Positions 1 through 11,359 of a DNA stretch of 64,000 nt are shown piece after piece (positions within the stretch are counted from its first letter, which is position 1; every line of letters starts with the position of its first letter). The notes beneath the pieces were generated by a model that was given only the letters and a program-made list of their open reading frames with translations, had not been told where the DNA came from and did no database searches. A program made the position numbers and the translations under genes. This DNA comes from Siphonodentalium dalli (lineage: Eukaryota > Mollusca > Scaphopoda > Gadilida > Siphonodentaliidae): positions 253,334,484-253,398,483 of the forward strand of contig CP136064.1 in NCBI GenBank assembly GCA_032622095.1. Reading direction: 5' to 3'.

Positions 1-131
1 ACTTTAACTCTAGCACAGTTTAACTGTTATGTTTTGTCTGGTATTTTAAGTGCAGACATTAGGTTGATATTTCATATTTATGACGCATGTCTTTGGATCA
101 TTTTGTGAACTATGTTCATTTTGTGCATAAT
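1..131. other. Unique AT-rich DNA
   Basis: No open frame, repeat end or recognisable motif is seen before the first family A element. Confidence 0.5.
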
Positions 132-331
132 TAAGCCTTGAAATAGGGTGTCTGACATTTGCAAAATGAGGTCCCCAGAGGGTGAATTTAGTGACGTTAA
201 CCCGCATTGTGGGCTAGTATCACCAAATTCACCCTCTGGGAACATCATTCTGCTTTAGGCCTGAACTGCTATGGGAGACCTAGGATCAGATTGAAGTTCC
301 CCAGTTGGAGTTGGTGTTGTCCATACATTAA
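132..331 (+). mobile_element. Family A foldback MITE, left part (split copy)
   Basis: It begins with a mutated TIR (TAAGCCTTGAAATAGGG) followed by the family A arm: AGAATGAGGTCC-type motif, GGGTGAATTTAGTGA, then its inverted partner ending in CATTCTGCTT. It continues into the long-form centre (CTATGGGAGACCTAGG) and stops at TTAA (328-331), where the 332-6820 unit starts. The missing half resumes at 6825. Confidence 0.85.
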
Positions 332-1164
332 AGTGGATATGTCCTTATTTTTTCAGTTATCCCCCATGGGAATCGATTACAGTTGGTTTGGTATAGAATT
401 ACTTCCCTTTGTCGAGTTATTTTGTACGCATGCGCACACGTTTGTTTACAGGAACACACTAAAAGTGTAAGCCGACTCGGGCGACAATTAAATTAAAGTT
501 GCAAGCGGAGTTTCATGATTACGTTTAGTACGTTTTACTCCATTGTTTCTCAATGGATATGAATGGAATTTTCAAAGTATGTCCGTGTTTATAATCGTTT
601 AAATTAAATTAAAACAAAATCACACATTTGATGATGTATTGAAATGTTTCGTTCTGAAGCACACTGTAAAGCGTAAGATGCCGGCTCCAAAATAACAGAT
701 GTAAGAAAATCGACATTTCGACGGTGAAAAGTCTCGTTGCGGGTGGTGAACTTCGTGGTAAAAATTGACATTTCGGCCTCAAACAGCCTCAAAGGTGAAA
801 AAGCGCCGGCGGACGTGATATTGCATTATTTCCTTTGTTTCTCAAACGATATGAATCAAATTTGGAATTTATGTCCGTATTGGTTTATGGAATGCAAAAA
901 CTTCAACAAATTACGAACAAATTACGAATGTGTTGATTTTATCGAACTGAGCGTGTAGATATGTGTAGCCTACATGCATGTTATCGGATTAACCAGGATT
1001 AACTAGAACAATAATTGGCAACGCTGTTACGCTGGGCTATACTGGCGGGAACCTTTAAGTTTTAATAAGGCAAATGTATGTTAATAATAACTCTATTTAA
1101 TAATAATGCATATAATAAAAATACATATAATACATAAACATTAAATAATAAACAAAAAGGTATA

Positions 1165-2247
1165 GGGGAGACCGGGGCATGTTGGAACGTGGGGTATATT
1201 GAAACACCTCTCTTGTTAAAAAATAAAACAGCATCTACAATTTCCACTTATTTTGTGGAAAACACTCTTGCATATATGCACATATAACGCAAAAACATTC
1301 TGACTATTCTCGGAATGGTGTAAGAGATATGCACAAAAATATCTTTGGGGGGGGGGGGGGGGGGGGTATCAATTAATTTTTTCGATTTTCAGGTTTTATC
1401 ATTGTTCAAGATAAAATTTCGGGACGTAAAGGTTGTAAATTATGTCAGTTGATCCAGTTTCATTTCATTTCAGTCATAAATAAAACAAAATACTGATTAA
1501 TTAGTGTCTTTCCAAGATCGTGTACCATCAGACCCTTTTTCCACGTCGGGGGCATGTTGGAACATCCCATTGTGTCCCCATAGTGCGACTTACGGGAAAA
1601 CCCCATAAAATTTGGCATTGAGCTAGTATAATTAACCATTATGGAACAATTCAGAAGGAATTATGGATGAATTCATCTCAGTTGCTTGCAACCATGTCCT
1701 AAATATGATTTCAATATGTTTTCGTTGATGAATAATTATTTGTGTGGCAAATGGGGAGGTTTGTATAGATAGCATGCACTAAAAACCCCTCCAAATTTTG
1801 CCCTGCTACGCCCCTCCCGTGTGTGAAACGACGTTTTCATTGGATGTGTTGCGTTTTCCAATGATGACGATTTCTCGTACATACTTTATGCCTCGGACTC
1901 AGCTATTATGTTTTATACTAGCAATTTAATATAGTTCTTGGAATATATTAGTAGTTTTACCTTGAACTTTGCATTGATTTCATATGTGTTCCTTACATGA
2001 TCAGTGTTCTGACTTACCCCAGTCGATGTTCCAATTTGCCCCTGGTTTCAAACAATTTAACCCGAGGCATGCTGGAACGAATTTATTTTTTCTATGTAAA
2101 AGCGAAATGGATCATATATAATGAAATGCCATATTTAAAGTCTTTGATATACTTTATAATAATAGTTGAAAAAAGGAAGGGGCCCATGCTCACATTTTCC
2201 TGTATGTGTGATTGAATATAAAACGTTCCAACATGCCCCGCTCTCCC
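1165..2247. mobile_element. Inverted-repeat element with GGGGCATGTTGGAAC ends
   Basis: The left end GGGAGACCGGGGCATGTTGG and the right end CCAACATGCCCCGCTCTCCC are inverted repeats of about 25 bp with one mismatch. ATA flanks both sides, so a 2-3 bp target duplication (TA or ATA) is possible. Diverged copies of the same word recur inside at about 1550 (GGGGGCATGTTGGAAC) and 2066 (GAGGCATGCTGGAAC). No transposase is visible in the roughly 1.08 kb, so it is presumably non-autonomous. It lies inside the 332-6820 unit and is therefore younger. Confidence 0.65.
1347..1366 (+). repeat. Poly-G tract (20 G)
   Basis: An uninterrupted G homopolymer inside the inverted-repeat element. Similar G or C tracts occur at 30443, 36606, 41622 and 43578. 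Confidence 0.95.
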
Positions 2248-3102
2248 ATACATTTGCGACTGCTCATGTTTTGTGTTGTATGGTACGTCGTATAATTAAT
2301 GAACTCCTCTTGTAACGGACGATTCCGCCGGATATCCAGGAAATCAACGGCCACAAACTTCGAGATTCATATCGCGAAAATATAATAAACGATAATTAAG
2401 GGTGCCCTGGACATTGGGTGATTTCTCCATGTGTCATAGGTAATAATCAATGATGGACACCTTTTAGACAGTCTTTTCGATGACAAATTGTCTGCATCAT
2501 TCGAAATACAACTTGGACAATTATATTATAACAACACAATGCATATGCCGCAAGTATAACAGATACCAATTCCCTTTATTCCGGCTTATCCATTTGCTAT
2601 AGCTTTCTTATAGTGTACTTTTGCATCAACGTGTAGTACAAGACAAGTTTTAGACAACGAATAAGAATTATGATCAGCAAATGGGCCATTCTCCGGAAAA
2701 GTGCGAAACAGGACCGGCCTACCATACTCGTCCAAAACAAACTCTTACAGATCACGCTAAATTTAATTTCCCCATAAATTAGAAGTGTATCAAAATCTAA
2801 GAAAGCATCCTCTATGGCGGCCACCATTTTATGAATTAGTAAACGGACATACGAAAAATTCAATAAGAGTCCCCAGTATAGTATATTGTATTGTTTTGTA
2901 ATGACTATATAGAAGAACATTTCCGATCAGACAGGAGTTTCACCATTCAGAAATCTTATCAATTGGTGCCATAATAGATGATGACTTAAGTGTCAGATGC
3001 ATGTTTTGCCTAAATTTCCTGGTATATGTCTAAATGTATTTGCTAAAAATCTGTCAGGAATTTCTTTCGGAAATTTGGTATAAGCGATTATTGTGACACA
3101 AT
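2248..3102. other. Interior of the 6.5-kb unit, no gene seen
   Basis: AT-rich DNA with stops in all frames. The longest frame, 107 codons on the minus strand at 2597-2920, is within chance expectation and has no recognisable motif. Confidence 0.5.
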
Positions 3103-3812
3103 GGCTGCGGACACACGTATCACAGTAGCGATGGCATAGTAGGTGTGACAATTTATTATGGTGGAGTTTGGTGACAATTGGTCGTCACAATTAATATGCC
3201 ATATAGCTGGCCATGTCGCCCGCTGCATATTCGCACAATGAGTCTTCCAAAGTTCGTTATGATCAGCCTTTTTCTTGTTTTGGTCCTTGTATATATTGTT
3301 CGCTTTGTTTATTCCAGATACTTTCTCTCAGCTACATTTCTCCCAACAATTCCGACACAGCTTCATCGGCCCACATGATAATGTTAGCGGAATTATGCGT
3401 AGAACTAAACGTCGCAAAATTAAAAATGCAATTGGGGAACTGTCTTAATACGCATGAAATTAATATAAGTAGATAAACATGCAGTGAGATCATGTCAATA
3501 AAATACTACGTGCATGATATGTAAGTGAATGAGGGATTGTCATGGTCAAACACAATTCTGGACGATCGATCGTGCAATTATATTATATCGTAGATAATAC
3601 AATGTAGCAAAACGTAATGAGTAGAGATCAACCTTGGTGAAACGCAATGGGTTAATTGGTCGAGTCGACTCATTGTGCGGAAACTCAGCGGGCAACATGG
3701 CGAGCTATAATATGGCACATAATTATGACGATCAATTGTCACCAAACTCCACCATAATAAATTGTCACACCTACTATATGGCATCGCTACTGTAATACGG
3801 GTGTCCGCAGCC
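3103..3812. mobile_element. Foldback element with about 160-bp arms
   Basis: The left arm (3103-3262, starting GGCTGCGGACAC) is repeated in inverted orientation at 3655-3812 (ending GTGTCCGCAGCC). Shared blocks include GTAGGTGTGACAATTTATTA and the word CTCATTGTGCG. The centre of about 390 bp has no coding potential I can see. No clear target duplication was found; only AAT-like bases flank it. It is nested in the 332-6820 unit. Confidence 0.75.
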
Positions 3813-6800
3813 AATATGTAAGAACTATCGACCCATTGGATAGTATAACATCATTTACTTCACTTTTATGACAAATATTTAAAATTTCACTGTTTTCCGG
3901 TTCCAAGAACCTCTGTAAAATAGATTGTTTTCAAACGTACAGTTCATATATCCATGATATCCAGTCTGATATATATTCAGACTCCGTCTCATTACTTTCA
4001 TCTATATATTGATTGAAATGAAACACGGTCTGAGTTTTGTTAGACAGCATGATATCATAACATAACACAAATATGTCGGCAACAAGTCGCAATAAATTTT
4101 AGCCCAAGTTACGTAATATGAAATATAATTTGAAGTTTTCACGCGTTGCAAGCTGTCTGTTCACAGTTTATGTATGTACGCGGTATTAGGTTGTTACTCG
4201 TCGAAATGATATCTGATGTTCCAAAGTTCCGAATCAAGTCTTTCTTTGGAGGTTTTCAGGACTTCCGAATCTACCACGAACTGTGATAAATCGCTCCAAT
4301 GAAGCACCACTCAGTCTGCAAAGAAGTGCAAATGGGTGTCTTTGTTGCATCTATTGGGGTGTAATTTGTGAGTGTGGTCCCTCATTCCCGAATCGTATAC
4401 CATCTGGAACATAGACATATTTGAAGATCGTGAGAATGATGAGAGGAGACTTAATTTTTCTTGATTCGTGACATTTAATAATTATTTACAATTAGAAAGG
4501 CAACTACCCATAAATAATTTTCTATATTCGAGAATGTTCATGTCACGAGTGTTGATAAATGAAACATTGTTCAGAGATAAGGGCTGGTTCGTGTGTTGAT
4601 AACTAAATTAAAGCTGACCACCATATCTCTTAACACTGCGGCCTAATTCCAGTTGACCGCTCCCTGCTTGATGGGACCACAGTTGTTCCCATTGGGCTGT
4701 AGTACTTGTGACTGCTTTATTCTTCATTATAATATATGGGTGTATGATTCTATATTATGTTATTAAAATCTAACTCAACATTATGATACAAATGAAGACT
4801 CCTTGCATAGAGCCAATGCAATATTAAGCTATGTTGTGTGAAATAATTTCACTGAAATTACTATTATTCGAGCAGTTCTTGGTACCCAAATGGACAAAAA
4901 CAAAAATTATATTTCCAACCTCTCAAATGTATTAAAATCCATTGTTTTTATCGTCTCTTAATAATTTCTCAGATTATATATACAATGAAGATGATGATAA
5001 GTGAAATTCAAGATTTTCGCCAGATAGATCCAGAGAAATTCTTTGTTGAAAATATCTTACCATTTTGGGCTAGATTTATGCAACCGTGCGTTTCCCCTTA
5101 ACCACCACACGGTCACAAACTTCCGCACAGATGCGCCACTACGGATTGTAGTTGATGGTAAAAAGAATCAATCTCACAATTTAGAAGTCTTCAGTAACTG
5201 TTCCAATGGTTTCACCTTGTTTGCTCTGATAGTTGATTGTATATATCACATATTAATTTGGCTTTTTAATTCTAATATTTGGAATGGAGTAGCATAGCGT
5301 CATACATTAATCTAAAATTGGTGAGCAGCATTTGCCTCTCTTCGCGGGCAGGTATTCATTCACAAGTATTACATGGCTCTGATACAATCGCAACTTCTCG
5401 GATTATCGTTCTTGCAGAAATAGTATATTTGCGTATACGGAAATCACCGAGGTTTGCCGATTGCATGGGCTCTGATGTTGAATCAATCAATTAGCGCTCA
5501 GTGACTAAATGTCATCAATGGCTCCGATGACGACATGTTGACCATACACTATACAGAGACAAGGGCATATCTTAAATTCATTTCTAATTAACCCATTTTC
5601 ATTGATTAAGATTCATACTATGTGGAACTATGCAATTTCAGCAATGTGACACTTAAATATGACACTTCCATGTTTTCTGGACAAACACAAATTACTCTAC
5701 AAATTACTAACAATATCATGGCATTTATAAAAGTGTTTAGTTGCACCACGCTGACTTACTCTGAGTTACTCTGAAACTACAGTTTGATGAAATGTTATTT
5801 ATGTAGTCATAACAATAATATAAAATATACCACTGCGATATACCGTTTTCTTGATTTTCGTATGGCAGTTCAGTAAGTGTTAAAATTAAAATCGGCCACC
5901 ATGTTGGATGCCATCTTGGATTTTGATACTCTTAATTATAACAGTGCATATGGATGGAAATTCGCATCTGACACTTCTTATGTGTGATTGATATTAAATA
6001 AAACCAAATACGTCGCATTATTCACCATTATTGGTTCCTATTGCCAGTGATGGCTTTATTTTGAATTGTATGGCACTGGGGAGGCCGGTTATATTTTTGC
6101 CTATTATCTCAACATTTGTGGGTATATTTATTGTAATAAGGTTTACATTTTTAGGTAGGAAATGCTCCACCCCCAAACGATAACATATGGGTGCTACGTC
6201 CAACGATCTATTTTTTGTGCCGAGTTGACGAGTGACAGTTTGTCTGAATAGTCATGATTCTGTTATTTGCGAAAACTCACAAATAGTCTTACCACACATA
6301 GCTTCCGCCAATTCAGATAAGGCCACGAATCATTTTCGTAAATGATATATAGATTTACCTTCCATAAAACGTTGGTTACACATTTTTCTACCAATGTACA
6401 TGCTGGGGTATCTCGAAAACTAAGGCCCAATTTGGATTTGACCGCTCACAATATACACAGCGCATTTGCAAAATTGGCTGCAAAAAGCGCCGCAAGTCAA
6501 ACACCGACAAGGCCCTCTTTTCCCCACTCCTCCTTGCACATATTCTTGCACTTCGTGAACTTGCAACGATAGGATCATGCTGGAATGACGAGCCAAACTC
6601 TTTTTTGCCCATCGCTTTCTTCTTCCATTTAGAGATATAGTAGATGAATCAACAGGTTCTATATCTGCAGTGCTATAGGATCTATAGGCTTCTCCAGCCA
6701 TGCAATAATACTGTCGCAGGAATTAATGCGAGGTAATGTTTCTATTTATAGATATAAGCCGACTGCCGTTATAGAATTCGGCGGATAGTTATAACATAGC

Positions 6801-6820
6801 CAAATTATGACATATCCACT
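3813..6820. other. Right interior of the 6.5-kb unit, no gene seen
   Basis: About 3 kb of AT-rich DNA. Overlapping frames on both strands at 6342-6701 show cysteine-rich translations on the minus strand, but no zinc-finger spacing or DDE-type motif could be matched. If a transposase was once present, it is decayed beyond recognition by eye. Confidence 0.4.
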
Positions 6821-6824
6821 TTAA

Positions 6825-6909
6825 TGGATTTTATCTTCTGCAAACTAGGGGATATAGAAACTGAACAGAAGGGAAAAAGTAACTATATAATATAGATACT
6901 TCCCAGAAG
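6825..6909 (+). mobile_element. Family A MITE, resumed centre of the split copy
   Basis: GGATTTTATCTTCTGCAAAC followed by AGGGGATATAGAAACTGAAC matches the centre of the long family A copies (12581-13022, 33123-33568, 41643-41975). This continues the copy broken at 331. Confidence 0.75.
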
Positions 6910-7102
6910 CAAGCCTTGAAATAGGGTTTCTGTCATTTGCAGAATGAGGTCCCCAGAGGGTGAATTTAGTGATGCTACCCCGCATAGCGGGCTAGCATCA
7001 CCAAATTCACCCTCTGGGGACCTCATTCTGCTGAGGTGTAAGCAGAATGAGGTCCACAGAGGGTGAATTTGGTGATTCTAGCCCTCTGTGCGATTGTAGA
7101 TT
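6910..7102 (+). mobile_element. Second family A copy inserted in the split copy
   Basis: A fresh TIR (CAAGCCTTGAAATAGGG) starts at 6910 inside the older copy. It is followed by a complete hairpin arm with CCCCGCATAGCGGGCTAGC at its tip, a short spacer (GAGGTGTAAGC) and part of the second arm. The 3' TIR is missing, so the right end is truncated or rearranged. Confidence 0.75.
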
Positions 7103-8387
7103 GGGTAATGCATGGCACACATCATGTAAAACATGTTGATACGGGGTGTGAACTCAAGCCACCCACTGACTATACAATAAAATTAATGAGTATTGTAATA
7201 ATATAATATAATATTTTTTTGATACATTTGCCTAAATACTGTACAAAAATATCTCTATGACGAGCGTTCTATTTTTGCATTCCGGCTGTAACATTGCTTC
7301 GTACTCCGCAGACAGTCAAATAATGAAAATCTGGTTACCTTATTCAGAGAATACGGAAACCAACAACAACGTTTGAGGACTTGGTGTGCCCCTTTAAGCA
7401 CCTTAATCAACTTCAGTCTTTTAAAAAAAAATTATGTTATAATCTAGTCAGTTTTGCAATCTGATCGCCAAGCCTGGATATAATTTTTTTTTGAGTGTCT
7501 GACACAATGACAGGCACCAAAGATTCGGCGTCTGACATTTGAAAAGTGTGTCTGTCATTTACCTGGTATCAATAAATAGCAGCAATTAGTTGTTTTTTTT
7601 AGCCCATTCCAATGCACAAATTAGATTCATTGATGTACCATGTTATGAATTATGGTGTTTTACATCACTTTTAGCTGAAGCTCAAATTATCATGTCATAA
7701 TGTGACAGGGGTGCAAAATCAGACAAGGCTGTCATTTACAGTATGTCTCTGCTGAATTCTTTTCCAGTTTCAAAAATACTATACGCCGTGCTTCCCCCAA
7801 GTAAACACGAGCGCATGTTTCAAAACGCGGCGATTTAAAAACTACCCGGTATGAATTTTTTACACTTGTGCTGATTTAACTTATGACATCTCCGTGTATC
7901 TTACGTCAAATGAGAAAAACACGACGAAGTGTATTTCTTGGTTGGAGTTTCCCCCCAGTGGCAGCCATTTTTTCTGGGTTTTTCACGTTCTAAAAATAGA
8001 AAGTCGTAAATAGTGCGGACGTGAATGCAGCGATAATTCGCAGTTTGCGATCAATCATCAATCGCGCACAATTTAGGTTAGAGGTTGCATTAAAATTACA
8101 TTTATAGGTCCTGTAATACCTGTATACGGAACGGATCATTAACATGTTTTCGGTAAAACGCGTTGTATTGGTGGGGGGATTTGATATTTAGTGCACAGTA
8201 GTGGTAATTGAATGTCTTTGCCGCGGATAATACATCTACTTGTTGTTTTCCCTTTAATTATATATTTTTTGTGAAGATAATGGGCGCCGGACAAACTGAC
8301 GGACGATAATAAGGTGGCGCCGGTCATCGGCGTATTTGGCTCGGTCAATGACCGTGTCCGACCTCTTATATCCAGGCTTGCTGATCG
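7103..8387. other. Unique AT-rich DNA
   Basis: About 1.3 kb with no long open frame and no element ends. GTGTCTG-CATTT phrases at about 7496-7560 recall the family A subterminal word but are not a copy. 7980-8100 is CpG-richer single-copy sequence. Confidence 0.45.
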
Positions 8388-8564
8388 CCCACAAACCACA
8401 ACCACTCTTTATCATATGAGATTTTCTGACACCCACAAACCACAACCACTTTTTATCATATGAGATTTTCTGACGCCCACAAACCACAACCAATATTTTA
8501 TCATATGAGATTTTATGACACCCACAAACCACAACCAATCTTTATCATATGAGATTTTCTGACT
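8388..8564 (+). repeat. Tandem repeat, four 44-45 bp units
   Basis: Units start at 8388, 8432, 8476 and 8521. Each begins CCCACAAACCACAACCA and ends TCATATGAGATTTTCTGAC. Unit-to-unit divergence is only a few bases, so the expansion is recent. Minus-strand frames here simply read the repeat. Confidence 0.9.
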
Positions 8565-8602
8565 TTTGTGTGCCTGACCAAAAGTTGAAAAAATCTGATA
8601 AA

Positions 8603-9239
8603 ACTGCCTCTTTCGAAAGTCGATGTCTGACCATCATAATGGCCATGAATGGGTTCCTAGGTTCCATCTCATTGTATTCCAGTATAGAAAACTTACAAAT
8701 AATAGTTTTATGGCCTGAAATCGGAAAGGACATCTTTAAAGATATATTATGGAATTGTTCGGGTGTGTGAAAATGATAAATTAGTACTCGGGTGCTATAT
8801 GCCAACATGGGGAATGTAGCATTATACTAACATCGCCGAAAATCGGCCATGCCACTCTATAGAACAAAATCGTCTGCACTATGCTCAATTGTAAATATTT
8901 ACATCTCGATTCGGGACGCAAAAATCAGCGATAAACTAATGCAAATGATTTCGCCATCAAAAGTTTAAATAATTTCGCCATCGAAAGTTTAAATAATATA
9001 TAAGAATGACAGTGTGGTTATCAATTTTGATATAATATTTGTAAAAATGACTACTTTGAGCAAGATTGCCTCCATTTCTATTCGATCAACCATGCTTCAC
9101 ATCACTTTAAGATTAAACTGCCTCTTTCGAGAGTCGATGTCTGACCATCATAATGCCCATGAATGGGTTCCTAGGTTTGATCTCATTCTATTCCAGTATA
9201 GAAAACATACAAATAATAGTTTTATGGCCTGAAATCGGA
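8603..9239 (+). repeat. Direct duplication of a 123-bp block
   Basis: 8603-8725 and 9117-9239 are near-identical (ACTGCCTCTTTCG to CCTGAAATCGGA, equal length) in the same orientation, separated by 391 bp of unrelated AT-rich DNA. It could be two copies of an unknown dispersed repeat or a segmental duplication. Confidence 0.8.
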
Positions 9240-9289
9240 TGGGACGCCTTTAAGATTAAACTGAGCTATTTCTGTTTTCACTTCCGTCT

Positions 9290-9960
9290 TTTTGCATTAT
9301 TTTCTATTCAGGCTTGCTGTCTGATCACCTCTCTCCCGTTGCTAATAAAAATCTTTAGAATAATGGTTTGTTAGTGGAGAAACTGAGCCCTATAATTGAT
9401 TTCTGTCTCCTTTGCGTTTTATTCAGCATTTTGTCACCTGAATGCATCCAATTTTGTCATTTCCAGCCAAGAACAATGAGGAAAATGAATGGTTTGGGAC
9501 GTATTGATGTGTCGTCAAGAAGCACCTAATAAGTCTATGATCGGAGATTGTCTCTCATTTGCAGCTTAATTGCATTCTGTCAGGTAATGTCCTTATTAAG
9601 AAAATAATCACCTGAGATGGGTCCACGGCAGAAATTGGAATTACAGCCTGTCACGGTTTTATGGCTACAAGTTTTATTAGTAAGCCAGGTATGAAATCAA
9701 AGCACAAAGACTCTGTGGTGATATTCATTAGGGAAGTGCTGATTAAATGACATCATTGTCTGTTGCCATGGCTACTCTGTTCAGTGTATTACTTCTGGGT
9801 TTACCTGGGTGATTTAATATACCTGCCTGAAGGTTATCACTATTTTCCATTTCAATGATGTAGATTGGCACTTTTGTCCCTCTGATAAAATGTAGTTGTG
9901 TATCAGCATGGCTAGCATTCTAAACTTGAAGGGACACAGGAATAGTTTAGAGGTATTTAG
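9290..9960. promoter_or_regulatory. Unique island resembling a conserved non-coding element
   Basis: This non-repetitive stretch has denser sequence complexity than its surroundings. Visible words include an RFX X-box-like palindrome GTTGCCATGGCTAC (9762-9775), a SOX-like CATTGT just upstream, ATTAAATGA and GCTTAATTGCATTC. No long frame is present. Enhancer function is inference from the words and the repeat-free context only. Confidence 0.3.
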
Positions 9961-9977
9961 AAGATTTGAAAGGCGGG

Positions 9978-10214
9978 CAAGTCTGGATATAGGGTGTCTG
10001 ACATTTGTAGAATGAGGTCCCACAGCAGGCTAGCATCACCAAATTCACCCTCTGGGGACCTCATTCTGCTTAGGCCGCATTTTCTGGGAAGTATCTATAG
10101 ACTCAAATTAACATTGTTTTTTGTTACCTATTCCCTTCTATTCAGTTTCTATATCCGTAATTTACAGCAGTTGAGGCCTAAGCAGAATGAGGTTCCTGGA
10201 GGGTGAATTTGGTC
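9978..10214 (+). mobile_element. Family A MITE, degraded long form
   Basis: It starts CAAGTCTGGATATAGGG with a shortened first arm lacking part of the hairpin. The long-form centre follows (GTATCTATAGACTCAAATTA, TTCAGTTTCTATATCC). The second arm ends abruptly at GGTGAATTTGGT without the 3' TIR. Confidence 0.75.
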
Positions 10215-10700
10215 TGTCTGTATGTCCATCTTTCGATCTAGCCGCCCGAAGATGCAACTTTGTCCGAGCTTTTATTCCTTCATTTTTCAGGCAAGTTTTT
10301 TTAATCTTTGCACAGATATTTAGTATCAGGGGAACCTGAGACTATGAGGTCTGTCGAACCTTATTGTGGGGAGTTATCCCCCTTATTCGAAAATTTTCTG
10401 AAGGTAATTTTGTCCAAGGTAAGAAAATGGATTCCTACATTTTTCAGTCAATATTTTTAACTTGGCACAGATATTTAGTACCATGGAAACCTGTGCACCT
10501 TGATCATGATGTCTTTCCAACTTTGTTGTGGAGATAGTTATCCCCCTTTTTTACTTAAAATATTTTTGCAACATGTAGAATTTTGTTTTATTGTATCATA
10601 TCTAACAGGTGCATCATTAGTAATTATATTTCTATCACTCATTTGACATCCAAAGTACACATAATTTTTCATTGAGCTCGGACAAAATTATACTCTATGG
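10215..10700 (+). mobile_element. Degenerate family I tandem core
   Basis: It has the family I phrases TTTGTCCGAGCTTTTATTCC, CACAGATATTTAGTA, CCTGTGCACC and GTTATCCCCC, in two diverged units. The GTATGTCC-type start is weak and the diagnostic 3' hairpin plus CTAG is not found, so this is an old or truncated copy. Confidence 0.65.
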
Positions 10701-11097
10701 CAACAACAACATCAATGACTATTTTGTTGTGCTGCTAATATGTATTTGTTCTGTCACCATGTAAATTTGGTCTTTAAAAAAACTATATGTATGTATGTAT
10801 ATCACAAGGGCTTGTCATTACATGTATTTGGAAATAAATAATAAGAGGGCACCGTTTTAACCCCCCCTCTCTAATGAAATAATATTTCTCAAGGGAGAAC
10901 AGTATTATATGTCTCACTTCTAACAGTCGTCATTCGATCACGTATGCCTTGCTCGATTCTGAAAATTAAAACATTGTAAAAAAAAATGAGACTTTGTTAG
11001 AATGATGGAAAAGTTCTAGTAAAGTCTGCGATAAACTAAGATTTATTTCCGACCACTAGTGACTTGCACAGACTTGATCACTGCGATGTCACAATAG
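10701..11097. other. Unique DNA
   Basis: No element ends or convincing frames. The last 8 bases (CACAATAG) are the left target duplication of the next element. Confidence 0.5.
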
Positions 11098-11351
11098 CAA
11101 GCCTTGAAATAGGGTGTCTGTCATTTGCAGAATGAGGTCCCCAGAGGGATAATTTAGTGATGCTACCCCGCATAGTGGGCTAGCATCACCAAATTCACCC
11201 TCTGGGGACCTCATTCTGCTTACACCTTAGCAGAATGAGGTTCGCAGAGGGTGAATTTGGTGATGCTAGCCCGCTATGTGGGGTAGCATCACTAAATTCT
11301 CCCTCTGGGGACCTCATTCTGCAAATGACAGACACCCTATTTCAAGGCTTG
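11098..11351. mobile_element. Family A MITE, complete short form (254 bp)
   Basis: Perfect termini: CAAGCCTTGAAATAGGG at the left and its reverse complement at the right. CACAATAG flanks it on both sides (11090-11097 and 11352-11359), an exact 8-bp target duplication. Each half is itself a hairpin with GAATGAGGT stems and a loop region rich in GCTAGC. 8-bp duplications fit hAT- or P-type transposases, but the TIR start is not the canonical hAT one, so the superfamily is open. Confidence 0.95.
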
Positions 11352-11359
11352 CACAATAG

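Larger units (their letters stand above)
332..6820. mobile_element. 6.5-kb TTAA-flanked insertion with 12-bp TIRs
   Basis: The left end reads TTAA then AGTGGATATGTC. The right end reads GACATATCCACT then TTAA (6821-6824). The flanks are the two halves of one family A MITE: its centre sequence stops at 331 and resumes with GGATTTTATCTTCTGC at 6826, and the copy near 41.85 kb has CATTAA at the matching place. A TTAA duplication is typical of piggyBac- and Kolobok-type transposases, but the interior shows no recognisable transposase and has been hit by other insertions. It may be a decayed autonomous element or a large non-autonomous one. Confidence 0.65.

Noticed and set aside
6420-6701. Cysteine-containing minus-strand frame as a possible transposase zinc finger
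   Set aside because: Cysteine spacing fits no piggyBac or THAP/BED pattern I can name, and the frame overlaps competing frames on both strands.
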